DNA of 64,000 nucleotides from UBA668 sp043740085. Lineage in GTDB: Bacteria > Actinomycetota > Acidimicrobiia > Acidimicrobiales > Ilumatobacteraceae. The translations under genes were made by a program, and so were the position numbers. How positions within the stretch are numbered: position 1 is the stretch's first letter; every line of letters starts with the position of its first letter. Positions 1-8,677 of this stretch are shown here, one piece after another. Below the pieces are notes generated by a model. That model saw only the letters and a program-made list of their open reading frames with translations. It searched no databases and had not been told where the DNA came from. The stretch spans positions 24,857-88,856 of the forward strand of contig JAYUCY010000125.1 of the NCBI GenBank assembly GCA_043740085.1. The letters are read 5' to 3'.

Positions 1-727
1 CGTGGCGGGGTCGCTGAGCGGCACCCAGGAGTACATGGCGGCCGAGCGGTTGCACGCACTCCACAACGACGACCGCTTCGATCTCGTCATCGTCGACACT
101 CCCCCCACCCGCAATGCACTTGACTTCCTGGATGCGCCGGGCACGATTACCAAGTTCATCGATCACCCCCTGTTCAAGCTGCTGATGATGCCGACCCGCC
201 GCGGAATGAAGGTGCTCAACATCGCCGCCCAGCCGATCCTGCGCACGATCGGCAAGGTGGTCGGTGGCGATGTGTTGGCCGATGCGGTCGCGTTCTTCCA
301 GGCGTTCGGCGGCATGGAGACCGGCTTTCGCCAACGAGCCGACGAGGTGATGGCCCTGCTGCACAGCGACGTCACCCGTTTCGTGCTGGTCGCCTCACCA
401 CGCACCGACACGATCGAGGAGGCCTGTTACTTCGCCGACCGCCTTGCGTCCAGCGATCTGGAGGTGGCGGCGGTCGTCGTCAACCGCTGCACTCCCACGT
501 TCGGCGAACCCCCAGCGAGGCGCCCCCGCCCAGCTGCCGTCGCCGCGTTGTACGACAACCTGGTAGAGCTGCGCATGAATGCGGCCACCGAGCGCGAGCA
601 GGCGGCCGACCTGCTTGTCGCCACTGGCGTTCCTGGGGGCACCCACACCACCTGGGTGCAGACCCTGCCTGGCGACGTCCACACGCTCGACGCACTGTCC
701 ACCATTCGCGCGATCCTGTTTGACTGA
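1..727 (+). CDS. ArsA-like anion-transporting ATPase, 3' part
   Basis: The reading frame is open to the left window edge, so only the C-terminal part of the protein is present (about 240 residues). The visible part has the stretch FDLVIVDTPPTRNAL near residue 26, which matches the DTAPTGHTL-type switch region of ArsA/Get3 ATPases. A later helical region ends in VVVNRCTP, the segment that in this family precedes the nucleotide-base-binding loop. The P-loop would lie upstream of the window. Such ATPases are soluble dimers; in Actinobacteria pairs of ArsA paralogues of unproven substrate are common, so arsenite export should not be assumed. A receiver-domain gene follows 43 bp downstream on the same strand. 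Confidence 0.75.
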   Translation, partial: VAGSLSGTQEYMAAERLHALHNDDRFDLVIVDTPPTRNALDFLDAPGTITKFIDHPLFKLLMMPTRRGMKVLNIAAQPILRTIGKVVGGDVLADAVAFFQAFGGMETGFRQRADEVMALLHSDVTRFVLVASPRTDTIEEACYFADRLASSDLEVAAVVVNRCTPTFGEPPARRPRPAAVAALYDNLVELRMNAATEREQAADLLVATGVPGGTHTTWVQTLPGDVHTLDALSTIRAILFD

Positions 728-770
728 ACGACGCTTCGACTGAGCAGGGCCTACCCGGTAACGTCGGGGC

Positions 771-1229
771 GTGCACTATCTCGTCGCCACTGATGCTGAC
801 TACGTCGTCAACAACGTCACCGCTGCCCTCGGCGGCCCCGACGTGTCGTTCACCATTGTTCGTGAGGGTCGCGCAGTCGCCGCGGTCGTCGCCGATCGCA
901 CGCCCGACCTGGTGATTCTCGACTTGCAGATCGGGTCAAAGGGCGGCATGGCCGTCACCATGGACCTGCGGCTGGACGCCAGCGCCGGCATGGCCCCGCA
1001 TGTGAAGGTGCTGATGCTGCTCGACCGTCAGGCCGACGTGCACCTCGCCAAGCGCTGCGCCGCCGACGGCTGGCTCGTGAAGCCCTACGACCCGCTCACG
1101 CTGAAGCGAGCGGTCCGCGCTGCCCTGGCCGGGCCCGTCATCGAGGTCGCGGTTGAGCCCTCAGTTGAGGCCGCTACCGACGAGCTCAGCGCCGACACGG
1201 CTGAGGAAGAAGCGCCGGTCGCGGGGTAG
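771..1229 (+). CDS. Stand-alone response-regulator receiver protein
   Basis: A 152-residue protein starting at GTG. It is a single CheY-like receiver fold followed by an acidic tail of about 30 residues. The probable phosphoacceptor is D51 in VILDLQ, with acidic residues near positions 8-10 and the conserved lysine at about K104 in LVKPYDP. The switch Thr/Ser position after the fourth strand reads Leu (VLMLLD), which is unusual. There is no output domain and no adjacent kinase. It may act by protein-protein contact; its partner is unknown. tRNA-Pro begins 15 bp after the stop codon. Confidence 0.7.
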   Translation: MHYLVATDADYVVNNVTAALGGPDVSFTIVREGRAVAAVVADRTPDLVILDLQIGSKGGMAVTMDLRLDASAGMAPHVKVLMLLDRQADVHLAKRCAADGWLVKPYDPLTLKRAVRAALAGPVIEVAVEPSVEAATDELSADTAEEEAPVAG

Positions 1230-1244
1230 CATCGTTGCTTGCTA

Positions 1245-1322
1245 CGGGGTGTAGCGCAGCTTGGTTAGCGCGCCACGTTCGGGACGTGGAGGCCGGAAGT
1301 TCAAATCTTCTCACCCCGACCA
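1245..1322 (+). tRNA. tRNA-Pro (anticodon CGG)
   Basis: The acceptor arms CGGGGTG and CACCCCG pair fully. The anticodon stem CCACG/CGTGG encloses the loop TTCGGGA, giving anticodon CGG for CCG codons. The T loop is GTTCAAATC. Discriminator A is followed by an encoded CCA at 1320-1322. A strong terminator hairpin begins 4 bp downstream. Confidence 0.95.
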
Positions 1323-1325
1323 GTT

Positions 1326-1366
1326 CGGCCCGAGTCACTCGCCAGAGTGGCTCGGGCCGCTGTCGT
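1326..1366 (+). terminator. Terminator of tRNA-Pro, overlapping the end of mazG
   Basis: A 15-bp stem (1326-1340 with 1345-1359, one mismatch) and a four-base loop are followed by CTGTCGTTTT. It suits termination of tRNA-Pro on the plus strand. The same DNA encodes the last residues of the MazG-like protein on the minus strand. Confidence 0.75.
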
Positions 1367-1661
1367 TTTCGGTGCCGATTCGCGCACAGACGCAAGGGAT
1401 GGCGTTGCAGCGGGGGCAGCCGTTGGCGTAGCGCTGCACGGCTTCGGTGAGGTCGACGCCCATCTGGTTGGCCAGCGTGGCGACCCAGGCAATCACGTCG
1501 CCGAACTCGTGTACCTGCTGGTCGTAGCTGCCCTTGCGGACGGCCTGAGCCAGCTCACCGACTTCCTCCGCCAGCCATGCCACTGAAGCAGGTACCCCGC
1601 GGACCCGGTCGCGGGCACCAAAGGTGCGCTCTATGACAGCTTGCAACTCAGCCAGATCCAT
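1335..1661 (-). CDS. MazG-like nucleotide pyrophosphohydrolase with C-terminal Cys cluster
   Basis: A 108-residue all-alpha NTP-PPase of the MazG-like superfamily. It carries the Mg-binding pattern EExxE (E32, E33, E36) and, after one helix, ExxD (E52, D55). Such small enzymes hydrolyse non-canonical or excess nucleoside triphosphates to monophosphates. A compact CPRC...CVC cluster (C82, C85, C90, C92) follows the catalytic helices and could bind zinc. The ATG at 1661 is chosen because the protein then starts at the family's usual position. The start lies only 7 bp after the asd stop, so the gene is probably cotranscribed with asd. Its last codons lie inside the tRNA-Pro terminator hairpin. 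Confidence 0.8.
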   Translation of the reverse strand: MDLAELQAVIERTFGARDRVRGVPASVAWLAEEVGELAQAVRKGSYDQQVHEFGDVIAWVATLANQMGVDLTEAVQRYANGCPRCNAIPCVCARIGTENDSGPSHSGE

Positions 1662-1668
1662 GCGTGGG

Positions 1669-2700
1669 CTAGAGGAGGAGTTCGGCGATTTGGACTGCGT
1701 TGAGGGCGGCACCCTTGCGCAGGTTGTCGTTGCTGAGGAAAAGCACCAGGCCGCGCCCGTCGTTGACGCCGTCATCCAGCGAGGTGTCCTGGCGAATGCG
1801 GCCGACGTAGCAGGCGTCCTTGCCGGCAGCCTCCAGTGGTGTTGGCACATCCAGCAGCTGTACGCCCGGTGCGCTACCCAGCAGCTCCGTCGCTCGGGCC
1901 ACCGAGATGGGGCGCTCGAACTCGGCGTTGATGCTGAGCGAGTGCCCGGTGAAGACCGGCACACGCACGCACGTACCACTGACCCGCAGGCCGGGAATGT
2001 TCAGAATCTTGCGGGTCTCGTTGCGCAGCTTCTGCTCTTCGTCGGTCTCCAGCGAGCCGTCGTTCACATAGCTACCGGCGTACGGCAGCACGTTGAACGC
2101 AATCGGCTTGGCGAACTTCGTGGGGGTCGGATACACCACGGCTTCACCGTCGTAGGCAAGCAGTCGAGCGCGATCGACAACTTCGCGAGCCTGCTTGTCG
2201 AGCTCGTCGACGCCAGACAGACCGCCGCCGCTGACAGCCTGGTACGTGGCGGCGATGAGCCGAACGAGGCCAGCCTCGACGTGCAACGGCTTGAGCACCG
2301 GCATGGCGGCCATCGTGGTGCAGTTGGGGTTGGCGATGATGCCGATGCGAGCGTTGGCAATCTCACCAGGGTTCACTTCGCTGACGACCAACGGCACGTC
2401 GGGATGCATGCGCCACGCCGACGAATTGTCGATGACAGTGACACCCGCGGCCGCGAACTTCGGTGCCAGTTCCTTCGAGGACGTGGCGCCGGCGGAGAAC
2501 AGCACGACCTCAAGGCCAGTCGGGTCGGCAAGCGATGCATCTTCGACGATGATGTCGGTACCCAGCCACGGCAAAGTAGTGCCGGCACTGCGGGCCGACG
2601 CGAAGTAACGGATCTCGGATACGGGGAAATTACGCTCGGCAAGGATGGAACGTATTGCTGCACCCACCTGGCCGGTTGCGCCGACGACACCAATTCTCAT
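1669..2700 (-). CDS. asd: Aspartate-semialdehyde dehydrogenase
   Basis: A 343-residue enzyme that reduces aspartyl-4-phosphate to aspartate semialdehyde with NADPH, the second step to lysine/DAP, threonine and methionine. The N-terminal MRIGVVGATGQVG is the Rossmann nucleotide-binding loop. The catalytic cysteine is C127 in NPNCTTM. A C-terminal substrate-binding region contains VPVFTGHSL with the catalytic-site histidine. The ATG at 2700 places the GxTGxVG loop at the normal distance from the start; a longer upstream extension is rejected. It lies in a minus-strand block with lysC (step one) and a methyltransferase gene between the two. Confidence 0.95.
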   Translation of the reverse strand: MRIGVVGATGQVGAAIRSILAERNFPVSEIRYFASARSAGTTLPWLGTDIIVEDASLADPTGLEVVLFSAGATSSKELAPKFAAAGVTVIDNSSAWRMHPDVPLVVSEVNPGEIANARIGIIANPNCTTMAAMPVLKPLHVEAGLVRLIAATYQAVSGGGLSGVDELDKQAREVVDRARLLAYDGEAVVYPTPTKFAKPIAFNVLPYAGSYVNDGSLETDEEQKLRNETRKILNIPGLRVSGTCVRVPVFTGHSLSINAEFERPISVARATELLGSAPGVQLLDVPTPLEAAGKDACYVGRIRQDTSLDDGVNDGRGLVLFLSNDNLRKGAALNAVQIAELLL

Positions 2701-2759
2701 GGCAGCAAGGCTAACTGCGGGCCAGGTACCGCGGGCCGGAATAATCGCTCCGCCATCCC

Positions 2760-3587
2760 TCACCTGACGGTAGCGACAACCCACCAGTGGCTGCGATGTA
2801 CACCTTCGAAGGTGCGGTCAGTGGCACCCGGCATACCGAACCCGCGTCGCTTGGGCCCACGGAAAATACGGACGTCGGTGAGCGACGCGCCGACCGTGGC
2901 CAGCACCTCCTTCGGCGTCAGACGGTTGGCCTGCCAACCCAGCCGGGCCGGTAACCGACGCTGCGCAATGATTGGACCGACGCGCGGCAGACGCCACGAC
3001 GCACGCACGATCTTGCCCGCCGGCCACAGCACAACATCCTGCGAAACCCACGTGCGGAAGTTCAGGGCGATATGCCCACCCGGCTTGGTGACCCGCACCG
3101 CTTCCCGTGTCAACGCAAGACCGTCGTCATGGTGGCAGTGCTGCAACGTGATGTAGCTGAACACCAGATCGGTCGAATTGTCGGGCAGGCCGAGAGTGCG
3201 ACCGTCGGCCACATGGCTGGTCTGCAACCGCTCGGGCAGGCCGAATTGCGCGACCGTCTCGCGGCAACGCTCAAGGAAGGCCGCGTCGAGGTCGCAGGCG
3301 ATGACCTTCGCAAACAGGCGCGAGAAGCTGGCCGTCATCCGGCCGATGCCGCTACCGATCTCTACCATCGTCTGCTGCAGCGCATCGGGTGAGAGCACTC
3401 CGAAAGCCTCGAGGTAAGCAACCGTCTCGTTGTCGCCGGTGGTGACGAACTCGGCCAGGCTCAGCTCGCTGCCGGTGACGTTGTTGAACACCCACCCGGT
3501 TTCACGAACCACGTCATCGGCCGAATGCTCGTTCTCGGAGGCGGTGCCGGCGGCCTTCCAGGGCACGTGCTGTCTACGGCGTGTCAT
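2760..3587 (-). CDS. Class I SAM-dependent methyltransferase
   Basis: About 275 residues. The central Rossmann-type domain shows motif I as VEIGSGIGRMT, followed by an acidic loop VIACDLDAAFLERC and the post-motif VFSYITLQH, typical of the Methyltransf_11/25 group. The C-terminal third is basic and could bind a large or membrane substrate. The substrate cannot be read from the sequence. The ATG at 3587 is the best start because longer forms run into the lysC region without homology. It sits between lysC and asd on the same strand, an unusual interruption of the pathway pair. Confidence 0.75.
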   Translation of the reverse strand: MTRRRQHVPWKAAGTASENEHSADDVVRETGWVFNNVTGSELSLAEFVTTGDNETVAYLEAFGVLSPDALQQTMVEIGSGIGRMTASFSRLFAKVIACDLDAAFLERCRETVAQFGLPERLQTSHVADGRTLGLPDNSTDLVFSYITLQHCHHDDGLALTREAVRVTKPGGHIALNFRTWVSQDVVLWPAGKIVRASWRLPRVGPIIAQRRLPARLGWQANRLTPKEVLATVGASLTDVRIFRGPKRRGFGMPGATDRTFEGVHRSHWWVVATVR

Positions 3588-3645
3588 GAGGGCACCAGTG
3601 TGGCAGGCCGCCACCGGTCGGTACCGCGCACCCGATAGACATCGA

Positions 3646-4896
3646 TCACTTTCGTTCGGGAAGCGGCGCCGAGTAGGCCTGGCCAGAATCGAGACCGAAG
3701 GCAGTATGCAGCGCGCGTGCGGCCCGCTCAAGGTCGGCGGCGCTGGTGACCACACTGATACGAATCGTGCTGGTGCTGATCATCTGTATGTTGACGCTCT
3801 CGTCGGCCAGCGTGCGGAACATCTTGGCGGCGATGCCGGGGCTGGTCTTCATGCCCGCGCCCACCAAGCTGAGCTTGGCAATGTTGGCGTCGTGCTCCAC
3901 ACCGGCAGCGCCGATCTCCGCAGCCACGCGAGCCACGATCGACTCGGCGGTGGCGAAGTCGGCCTTGGGCATCGTGAAGCTGATGTCGGTGGTGCCGTCA
4001 TGGCTGGTGTTCTGCACGATCATGTCGACGTTGACGTTGGCAGCGGCCAGCGGCTCGAACAGCGCGGCCGAGATACCCGGCCGGTCGGGCACCGCAACAA
4101 CGGTGACCTTCGCTTCGCTGACGTCGGTGACTACGCCGGAGATGATGGGGTCTTCCATGTTGGGCTCCTGTGACGTGACCCACGTGCCGTGCTCCCAGGT
4201 GAAGGCGGAACGGACATGGATGGGAACGTTGTGATTACGGGCGAACTCGACGCTGCGCAGCGCGAGCACTTTGCTGCCGGCGCCGGCCATCTCGAGCATT
4301 TCGTCGAAGTTGACGTGAGCCAGCTTGCGCGCCTGGGGAACGATGCGCGGGTCGGCGGTGAAGACTCCGGTGACATCGGTGTAGATCTCGCAGCTGTCGG
4401 CCTTCAAGGAGGCCGCCAGCGCCACCGCAGTGGTGTCGCTGCCGCCACGACCGAGCGACGTGATTTCCTTCTCGGTACTGATGCCCTGAAAGCCGGCCAC
4501 CACGCAGACCTTGCCGTCGGCGAGGGCCGCGCGCACACGGTCGCCCTTGACCTCCAGGATCTTGGCCTTGGTGTGCACCGTGTCGGTGATGATTCCCGCC
4601 TGGCTGCCCGTGAAGCTCTTCGCCTCAATGCCCAGGTCGGCCAACGCCATACACAGCAACGCCATGCTGATGCGCTCGCCGGTGGTGATCAGCATGTCGA
4701 GCTCGCGACCGGGCTGGATGGTGGAAACTTCGTTGGCCAGCTTGATCAGGTTGTCAGTGGACTTACCCATCGCGCTGGGCACGACGATGACGTCGTTGCC
4801 ATGCCGCTTGGTGAAGGCGATGTTTTCGGCGACGGCACGAATGCGGTCGGGGTCGGCGACGGACGTACCGCCGTACTTCTGCACAATCAGGGCCAC
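3646..4896 (-). CDS. lysC: Aspartate kinase
   Basis: Phosphorylates aspartate to start the lysine, threonine and methionine pathway. The 416-residue protein begins with VALIVQKYGGTSVAD, the kinase signature, which argues for the GTG start at 4896 rather than the ATG at 4920. The amino-acid kinase domain (about residues 1-240) includes the ITTGERIS segment. Two ACT regulatory domains follow, with VAVPDRPGISA and LSLVGAGMKT segments. This layout is that of lysine/threonine feedback-inhibited aspartokinases. An internal start producing a beta subunit, as in Corynebacterium, is possible but not shown. It is divergent from an MFS gene and upstream of asd. Confidence 0.95.
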   Translation of the reverse strand: MALIVQKYGGTSVADPDRIRAVAENIAFTKRHGNDVIVVPSAMGKSTDNLIKLANEVSTIQPGRELDMLITTGERISMALLCMALADLGIEAKSFTGSQAGIITDTVHTKAKILEVKGDRVRAALADGKVCVVAGFQGISTEKEITSLGRGGSDTTAVALAASLKADSCEIYTDVTGVFTADPRIVPQARKLAHVNFDEMLEMAGAGSKVLALRSVEFARNHNVPIHVRSAFTWEHGTWVTSQEPNMEDPIISGVVTDVSEAKVTVVAVPDRPGISAALFEPLAAANVNVDMIVQNTSHDGTTDISFTMPKADFATAESIVARVAAEIGAAGVEHDANIAKLSLVGAGMKTSPGIAAKMFRTLADESVNIQMISTSTIRISVVTSAADLERAARALHTAFGLDSGQAYSAPLPERK

Positions 4897-4928
4897 GGGT
4901 GCAGAAGGATACCGAAGCAAGTACCGCG

Positions 4929-6140
4929 ATGACTGCTGGATATGGTCACGGGGTGCTGCAGCGTGCTCTTGGTGATTCGTTTCCTGATGAGGTGCGTTCT
5001 CGCATCACCGGGCTCACCGTCGCGCGCACGATGGTCAACGGTTGTTTTCGATTCGCGGTGCCGTTCCTGGCCACCATCGCTCGCGGGAACGGGACCACGC
5101 TCGCTGGCATCGGAGTTGCGCTCGCAATCAGCGAACTGTCCGGCCTTCTGTCACCGTTCAACGGAGAGATCGTCGAACGGATGCACCGCCGGACGGCGCT
5201 GGTCGTTGGGCTTCTCGGCGTCGCGGCCGGCACCACCTTGGCCGCCAGCAGCGTCCACCCTGCCATGTTTGCGGTCGCGCTGATCGTCATCGCGCAGAGC
5301 AAGGTGATGTTCGATCTCGGCCTCGGCGCATGGCTCTCAGACCGTGTGCCGTATGAGCAGCGCAGTCGAGTCATGGGCATCACAGAGACCTCATGGGCAC
5401 TCGGCCTACTGGTCGGTGTGACGGCCATGGGCTTGGTCACCGCCGCCACCAACTGGCGCGTTGGCTACGGCCTGGGCGCGGCAGCGGTGCTGTGCATGGC
5501 CGGCGTGATCTCGAAACGAATCCCACCGGACTCCGGGCCTCACACACGCGCTGGCCGCACGGCTCGCGAGCCGGTAGTTGTGCGCGAAGTCGCCGTGTTG
5601 ATGTGTGCGATGTTCTGCCTGATGGCCTCGAGCCAGGTGCTGTTCGTGACGCTGGGCAGCTGGCTCGACGATTCGTTCGACTTCACCCCTGCGATGCTGA
5701 GTGCTGTCGCGTTCGGCCTCGGGTTCGGCGAGCTCATCGCATCCATCACGTCGGCTCGTCATACCGACCGGTGGGGCAAGGAGCGCAGTGCGGCGGCTGG
5801 TGCAGCAATGATGATCCCCGCCGGCATCGGGCTGGCGCTGTGGCACGAGCACCTTGTCATCGGCCTGCCGCTGCTCATTGTGGCCATCGCCGCCTTCGAA
5901 TTCGGCATCGTCAGCGCAATCCCGCTCGGCACCGCGGCGGTGCCAGGCTCGCCTGCGCGTGGCATGGCGTTGATGTTCACCGCCGGCACGCTGGGCCGAG
6001 CCGTCGCCAGCATTCCCGCGACACAACTCTACGAAAGCCACGGCATTGCTTGGCCCGCCGCCATGTGCGCGGCCCTAGCCGTCGCCACCGTGACGGCCTT
6101 CCTCACGCTAGAACGCCGCCGCGCCGCGCACCTCGCGTGA
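4929..6140 (+). CDS. MFS transporter
   Basis: About 403 residues with roughly twelve hydrophobic segments in two halves separated by a basic cytoplasmic loop near the middle. The MFS-typical loop appears as MHRRTALVVG after the second segment. The general build is that of drug/metabolite exporters; no substrate can be inferred. I take the ATG at 4929; an in-frame ATG at 4899 would leave almost no space to the divergent lysC start. The gene converges with nadE, with a perfect 18-bp palindrome in the gap. Confidence 0.75.
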   Translation: MTAGYGHGVLQRALGDSFPDEVRSRITGLTVARTMVNGCFRFAVPFLATIARGNGTTLAGIGVALAISELSGLLSPFNGEIVERMHRRTALVVGLLGVAAGTTLAASSVHPAMFAVALIVIAQSKVMFDLGLGAWLSDRVPYEQRSRVMGITETSWALGLLVGVTAMGLVTAATNWRVGYGLGAAAVLCMAGVISKRIPPDSGPHTRAGRTAREPVVVREVAVLMCAMFCLMASSQVLFVTLGSWLDDSFDFTPAMLSAVAFGLGFGELIASITSARHTDRWGKERSAAAGAAMMIPAGIGLALWHEHLVIGLPLLIVAIAAFEFGIVSAIPLGTAAVPGSPARGMALMFTAGTLGRAVASIPATQLYESHGIAWPAAMCAALAVATVTAFLTLERRRAAHLA

Positions 6141-6192
6141 GGGTCGCGATGCTTCGGCCCCGTACTTTGAATTCAATGGTCGCTACGTAGGC

Positions 6193-6210
6193 AACCGTGA
6201 ATTCACGGTT
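6193..6210. repeat. Perfect 18-bp palindrome between convergent genes
   Basis: AACCGTGAATTCACGGTT is completely self-complementary and lies between the MFS and nadE stop codons. It has no loop, so it is more like a protein-binding site than a classical terminator, although as RNA the ends could still pair. No T-run follows on either strand. Confidence 0.5.
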
Positions 6211-6237
6211 CGTCGATTGCGGCGATGACCTGGCGGC

Positions 6238-7956
6238 TCAACCGCGGTAGGCGTTGGTGATGGGGAGGCGGCGGTCTTTGCCGAAGGCCTTCGCACTCAC
6301 ACGTACGCCTGGCGGGCATTGGCGACGCTTGTACTCGTTGAGGTCGACCAGGCGGCAGATGCGCCGCACGATGGCTTCGTCGTGACCCATCTCGATGATC
6401 TCCGCGGCCGTGCGGTCTTCCTCGACGTACAGCGCCAGAATCGGGTCGAGCACCTCATACGGGGGAAGGCTTTGGTCGTCACGCTGGTCGGGGCGCAGCT
6501 CGGCCGACGGCGGCTTGGTGATCACGTGCTCGTTGATGGTCTCGCGACCATCGCGCCGGTTGACGTAACGACACAGGTCGTACACCCGCGTCTTGAGCAC
6601 GTCCTTGATCACCCCGTAGCCACCGACGGAATCGCCGTAGATGGTGAAGTAGCCGACTGCGATCTCGCTTTTGTTGCCGGTGGTCAACACCATCCAGCCG
6701 AACTTGTTGGAGAGCGCCATCAGGGTGGTGCCACGAATGCGGCTTTGCAGATTCTCCTCGGTCAGATCCGGCGCCTTACCGGCAAACGAGTCGGCCGTCA
6801 TGTCGAGATATGCGGAGAACGCCGGCTCGATAGGGATCGTGAAGAAATCGATGCCCAGTTTCTCGGCAAGATCAGCGGCGTCGGTGCGCGAATGGTCGCT
6901 GCTGTAGCGCGAGGGCATCGAGACGCCGTGCACGTGGTCGGCACCCAACGCATCGACTGCGACACAGGCGACGATGGTGCTGTCGATGCCACCCGACAGC
7001 GCCACGACCACATCGGTGAAACCGTTCTTGACCACGTAGTCGCGAGTGCCCAACACGATGGCGGCGTACAGCTCGGCGTCGGCCTCCAGTAGTTCGGCCA
7101 TCCGCACCGGCACCGGCGCGGACTGGGCCACCGGCTGCTCGCTGATCAGCACGACGTCCATCGGCGTCTCGGTGCGCCGACCCCGCGGATCCAGCAGCCG
7201 CTTGCGATACACCGGCTCGATCTCCACGTCGGCAATCATCAGTTCTTCGACGAGTAGGGCGGCTCGCGCGATCAGGTTGCCCTCCGCGTCGAACACCATG
7301 CTGCCGCCGTCGAACACCAACTCGTCCTGCCCGCACACCTGGTTGACGTAGACGAGCGCGCAGCTGGCATCAGCAGCACGAGTGGCCAGCATCCGCTCGC
7401 GGCCATGCGACTTGCCGGCGTGGTACGGCGAACCGTTGATGTTGATATTCAACTCGGCACCGCCGGCGGCCTGCTGGGCGAGCGGGCCGGTGGGGCTCCA
7501 CACGTCCTCACAGATGCTGATGCCCACCTTCACGCCACCGATTTCGTACAGCTCGTAGGGGTCACCGGCGTCGCCAGGAGTGAAGTAACGAGCCTCGTCG
7601 AACACTGCGTAGTTGGGCAGCAGGCGCTTGCGATAGGTGCCCACCACTTCCCCGCCCACGCACATTGCGGCGGCGTTGTAAAGGTCGCGATCTGCAGCCA
7701 CGTACCCAACCACCGCAGCGCACCGACGAGTGTGTTCGGCCACGCGACCGAGCGCGGCCAAGTTGTCGGCCACGAAGCCGGGCTTGAGCACCAGATCTTC
7801 CGGCGGGTAGCCGGTGATGGACAGCTCTGGGAAGGCGATGATGTCGCAGCCGGCCGCCTCTGCCTCGTCGTAGGCCGCGCACATCTTGGCCACGTTGCCG
7901 TCAAGGTCGCCGACTGTCGGATTGATCTGAGCGAGGGCGATGCGCAGCCGTGTCAC
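6238..7956 (-). CDS. nadE: Glutamine-dependent NAD+ synthetase
   Basis: Makes NAD+ from nicotinic acid adenine dinucleotide, ATP and glutamine. The 572-residue protein has two domains. An N-terminal nitrilase-type glutaminase (about residues 1-270) shows the Glu-Lys-Cys triad in FPELSITGYPPED, KRLLPNYAVFDE and ISICEDVW. A C-terminal NAD synthase domain contains the PP-loop SGGIDSTIVACV and a later GYFTIYGDSVGG segment. The GTG at 7956 is chosen because family proteins begin with LRIALAQINPTVGD; longer frames add an unrelated extension. Length is normal for the bacterial fused form. Confidence 0.93.
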   Translation of the reverse strand: MTRLRIALAQINPTVGDLDGNVAKMCAAYDEAEAAGCDIIAFPELSITGYPPEDLVLKPGFVADNLAALGRVAEHTRRCAAVVGYVAADRDLYNAAAMCVGGEVVGTYRKRLLPNYAVFDEARYFTPGDAGDPYELYEIGGVKVGISICEDVWSPTGPLAQQAAGGAELNININGSPYHAGKSHGRERMLATRAADASCALVYVNQVCGQDELVFDGGSMVFDAEGNLIARAALLVEELMIADVEIEPVYRKRLLDPRGRRTETPMDVVLISEQPVAQSAPVPVRMAELLEADAELYAAIVLGTRDYVVKNGFTDVVVALSGGIDSTIVACVAVDALGADHVHGVSMPSRYSSDHSRTDAADLAEKLGIDFFTIPIEPAFSAYLDMTADSFAGKAPDLTEENLQSRIRGTTLMALSNKFGWMVLTTGNKSEIAVGYFTIYGDSVGGYGVIKDVLKTRVYDLCRYVNRRDGRETINEHVITKPPSAELRPDQRDDQSLPPYEVLDPILALYVEEDRTAAEIIEMGHDEAIVRRICRLVDLNEYKRRQCPPGVRVSAKAFGKDRRLPITNAYRG

Positions 7957-8163
7957 GGCGCCAAGGCTAGCCAACGGCTGGTCATGCGGGGCTTGCCCCG
8001 ACGAAGTACCCGGTGACATCGACAACGAGGTGGGTGCCGATGGACACGTAGTACGAAGAAGCACCCGCACGCAGGGTGCTGCAGCGGGGCCAGTGGGGAA
8101 GCGGTCACATAGCCGTACCCGTCGGTACCGATCATGATGATGCTGTGCGTCACACCGAGCGCA

Positions 8164-8613
8164 TCAGCGGGTGGCGCCGGTGTTGGGGTCGAACGCGAAT
8201 CGCCACGGATTGCGCAGGCCGTAGGCGAAGATTTCTTGGCAGATGGTGGTGGGTGTCGCCGGCGTACTGCCACGCGTGGCGCAGCCACCGGGCGCGCTGG
8301 AACTTGGTCGTGTGGAGAACAGGAACACGCGTCCGTTGGCATTGAAGTCCGGGTCCAGCGCGACGCCGAGCAGCCGGCGTTCGCTCGTACTGCACACCGG
8401 GAGGTTCAGCGCGCTTCCCGCCACCGCCACACCGTTTTGGAGGATGCGTACCGCTCCGCCCTTCTCGAGCACGATCACGCGCCCATCAGGTACTACAGCG
8501 AGCGGCTGGGGCACCACCCACCACTGGAACGACGGACACAGCGAACAGGGCAACCACGAGCAATCGACGCACGAACAACCTCCGAGATCGGCAACGCGCC
8601 CGCATTCAGGCAC
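8164..8613 (-). pseudogene. Remnant of a glucose/sorbosone dehydrogenase-like beta-propeller
   Basis: The translated remnant keeps recognisable blades of the PQQ-type sugar dehydrogenase (GSDH) family: PQPLAVVPDGRVIVLEKGG, RRLLGVALDPDFNANGRVFL and EIFAYGLRNPWRFAFDP. The segment that should lie between the second and third, including the catalytic-site HNGG region, is missing. The frame stops directly after the LRNPWRF blade, so the C-terminal half is also lost. An intact family member is 350 residues or more; this one is about 150. The surrounding 8.0-8.66 kb has no other convincing gene. I read this as a decaying gene. Confidence 0.6.
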
Positions 8614-8677
8614 ACCATGGTCATCGACTGAAACCGGCAGGTGTTGAGCACCGAGAAGTGCGCCTGACAGCTACGGC

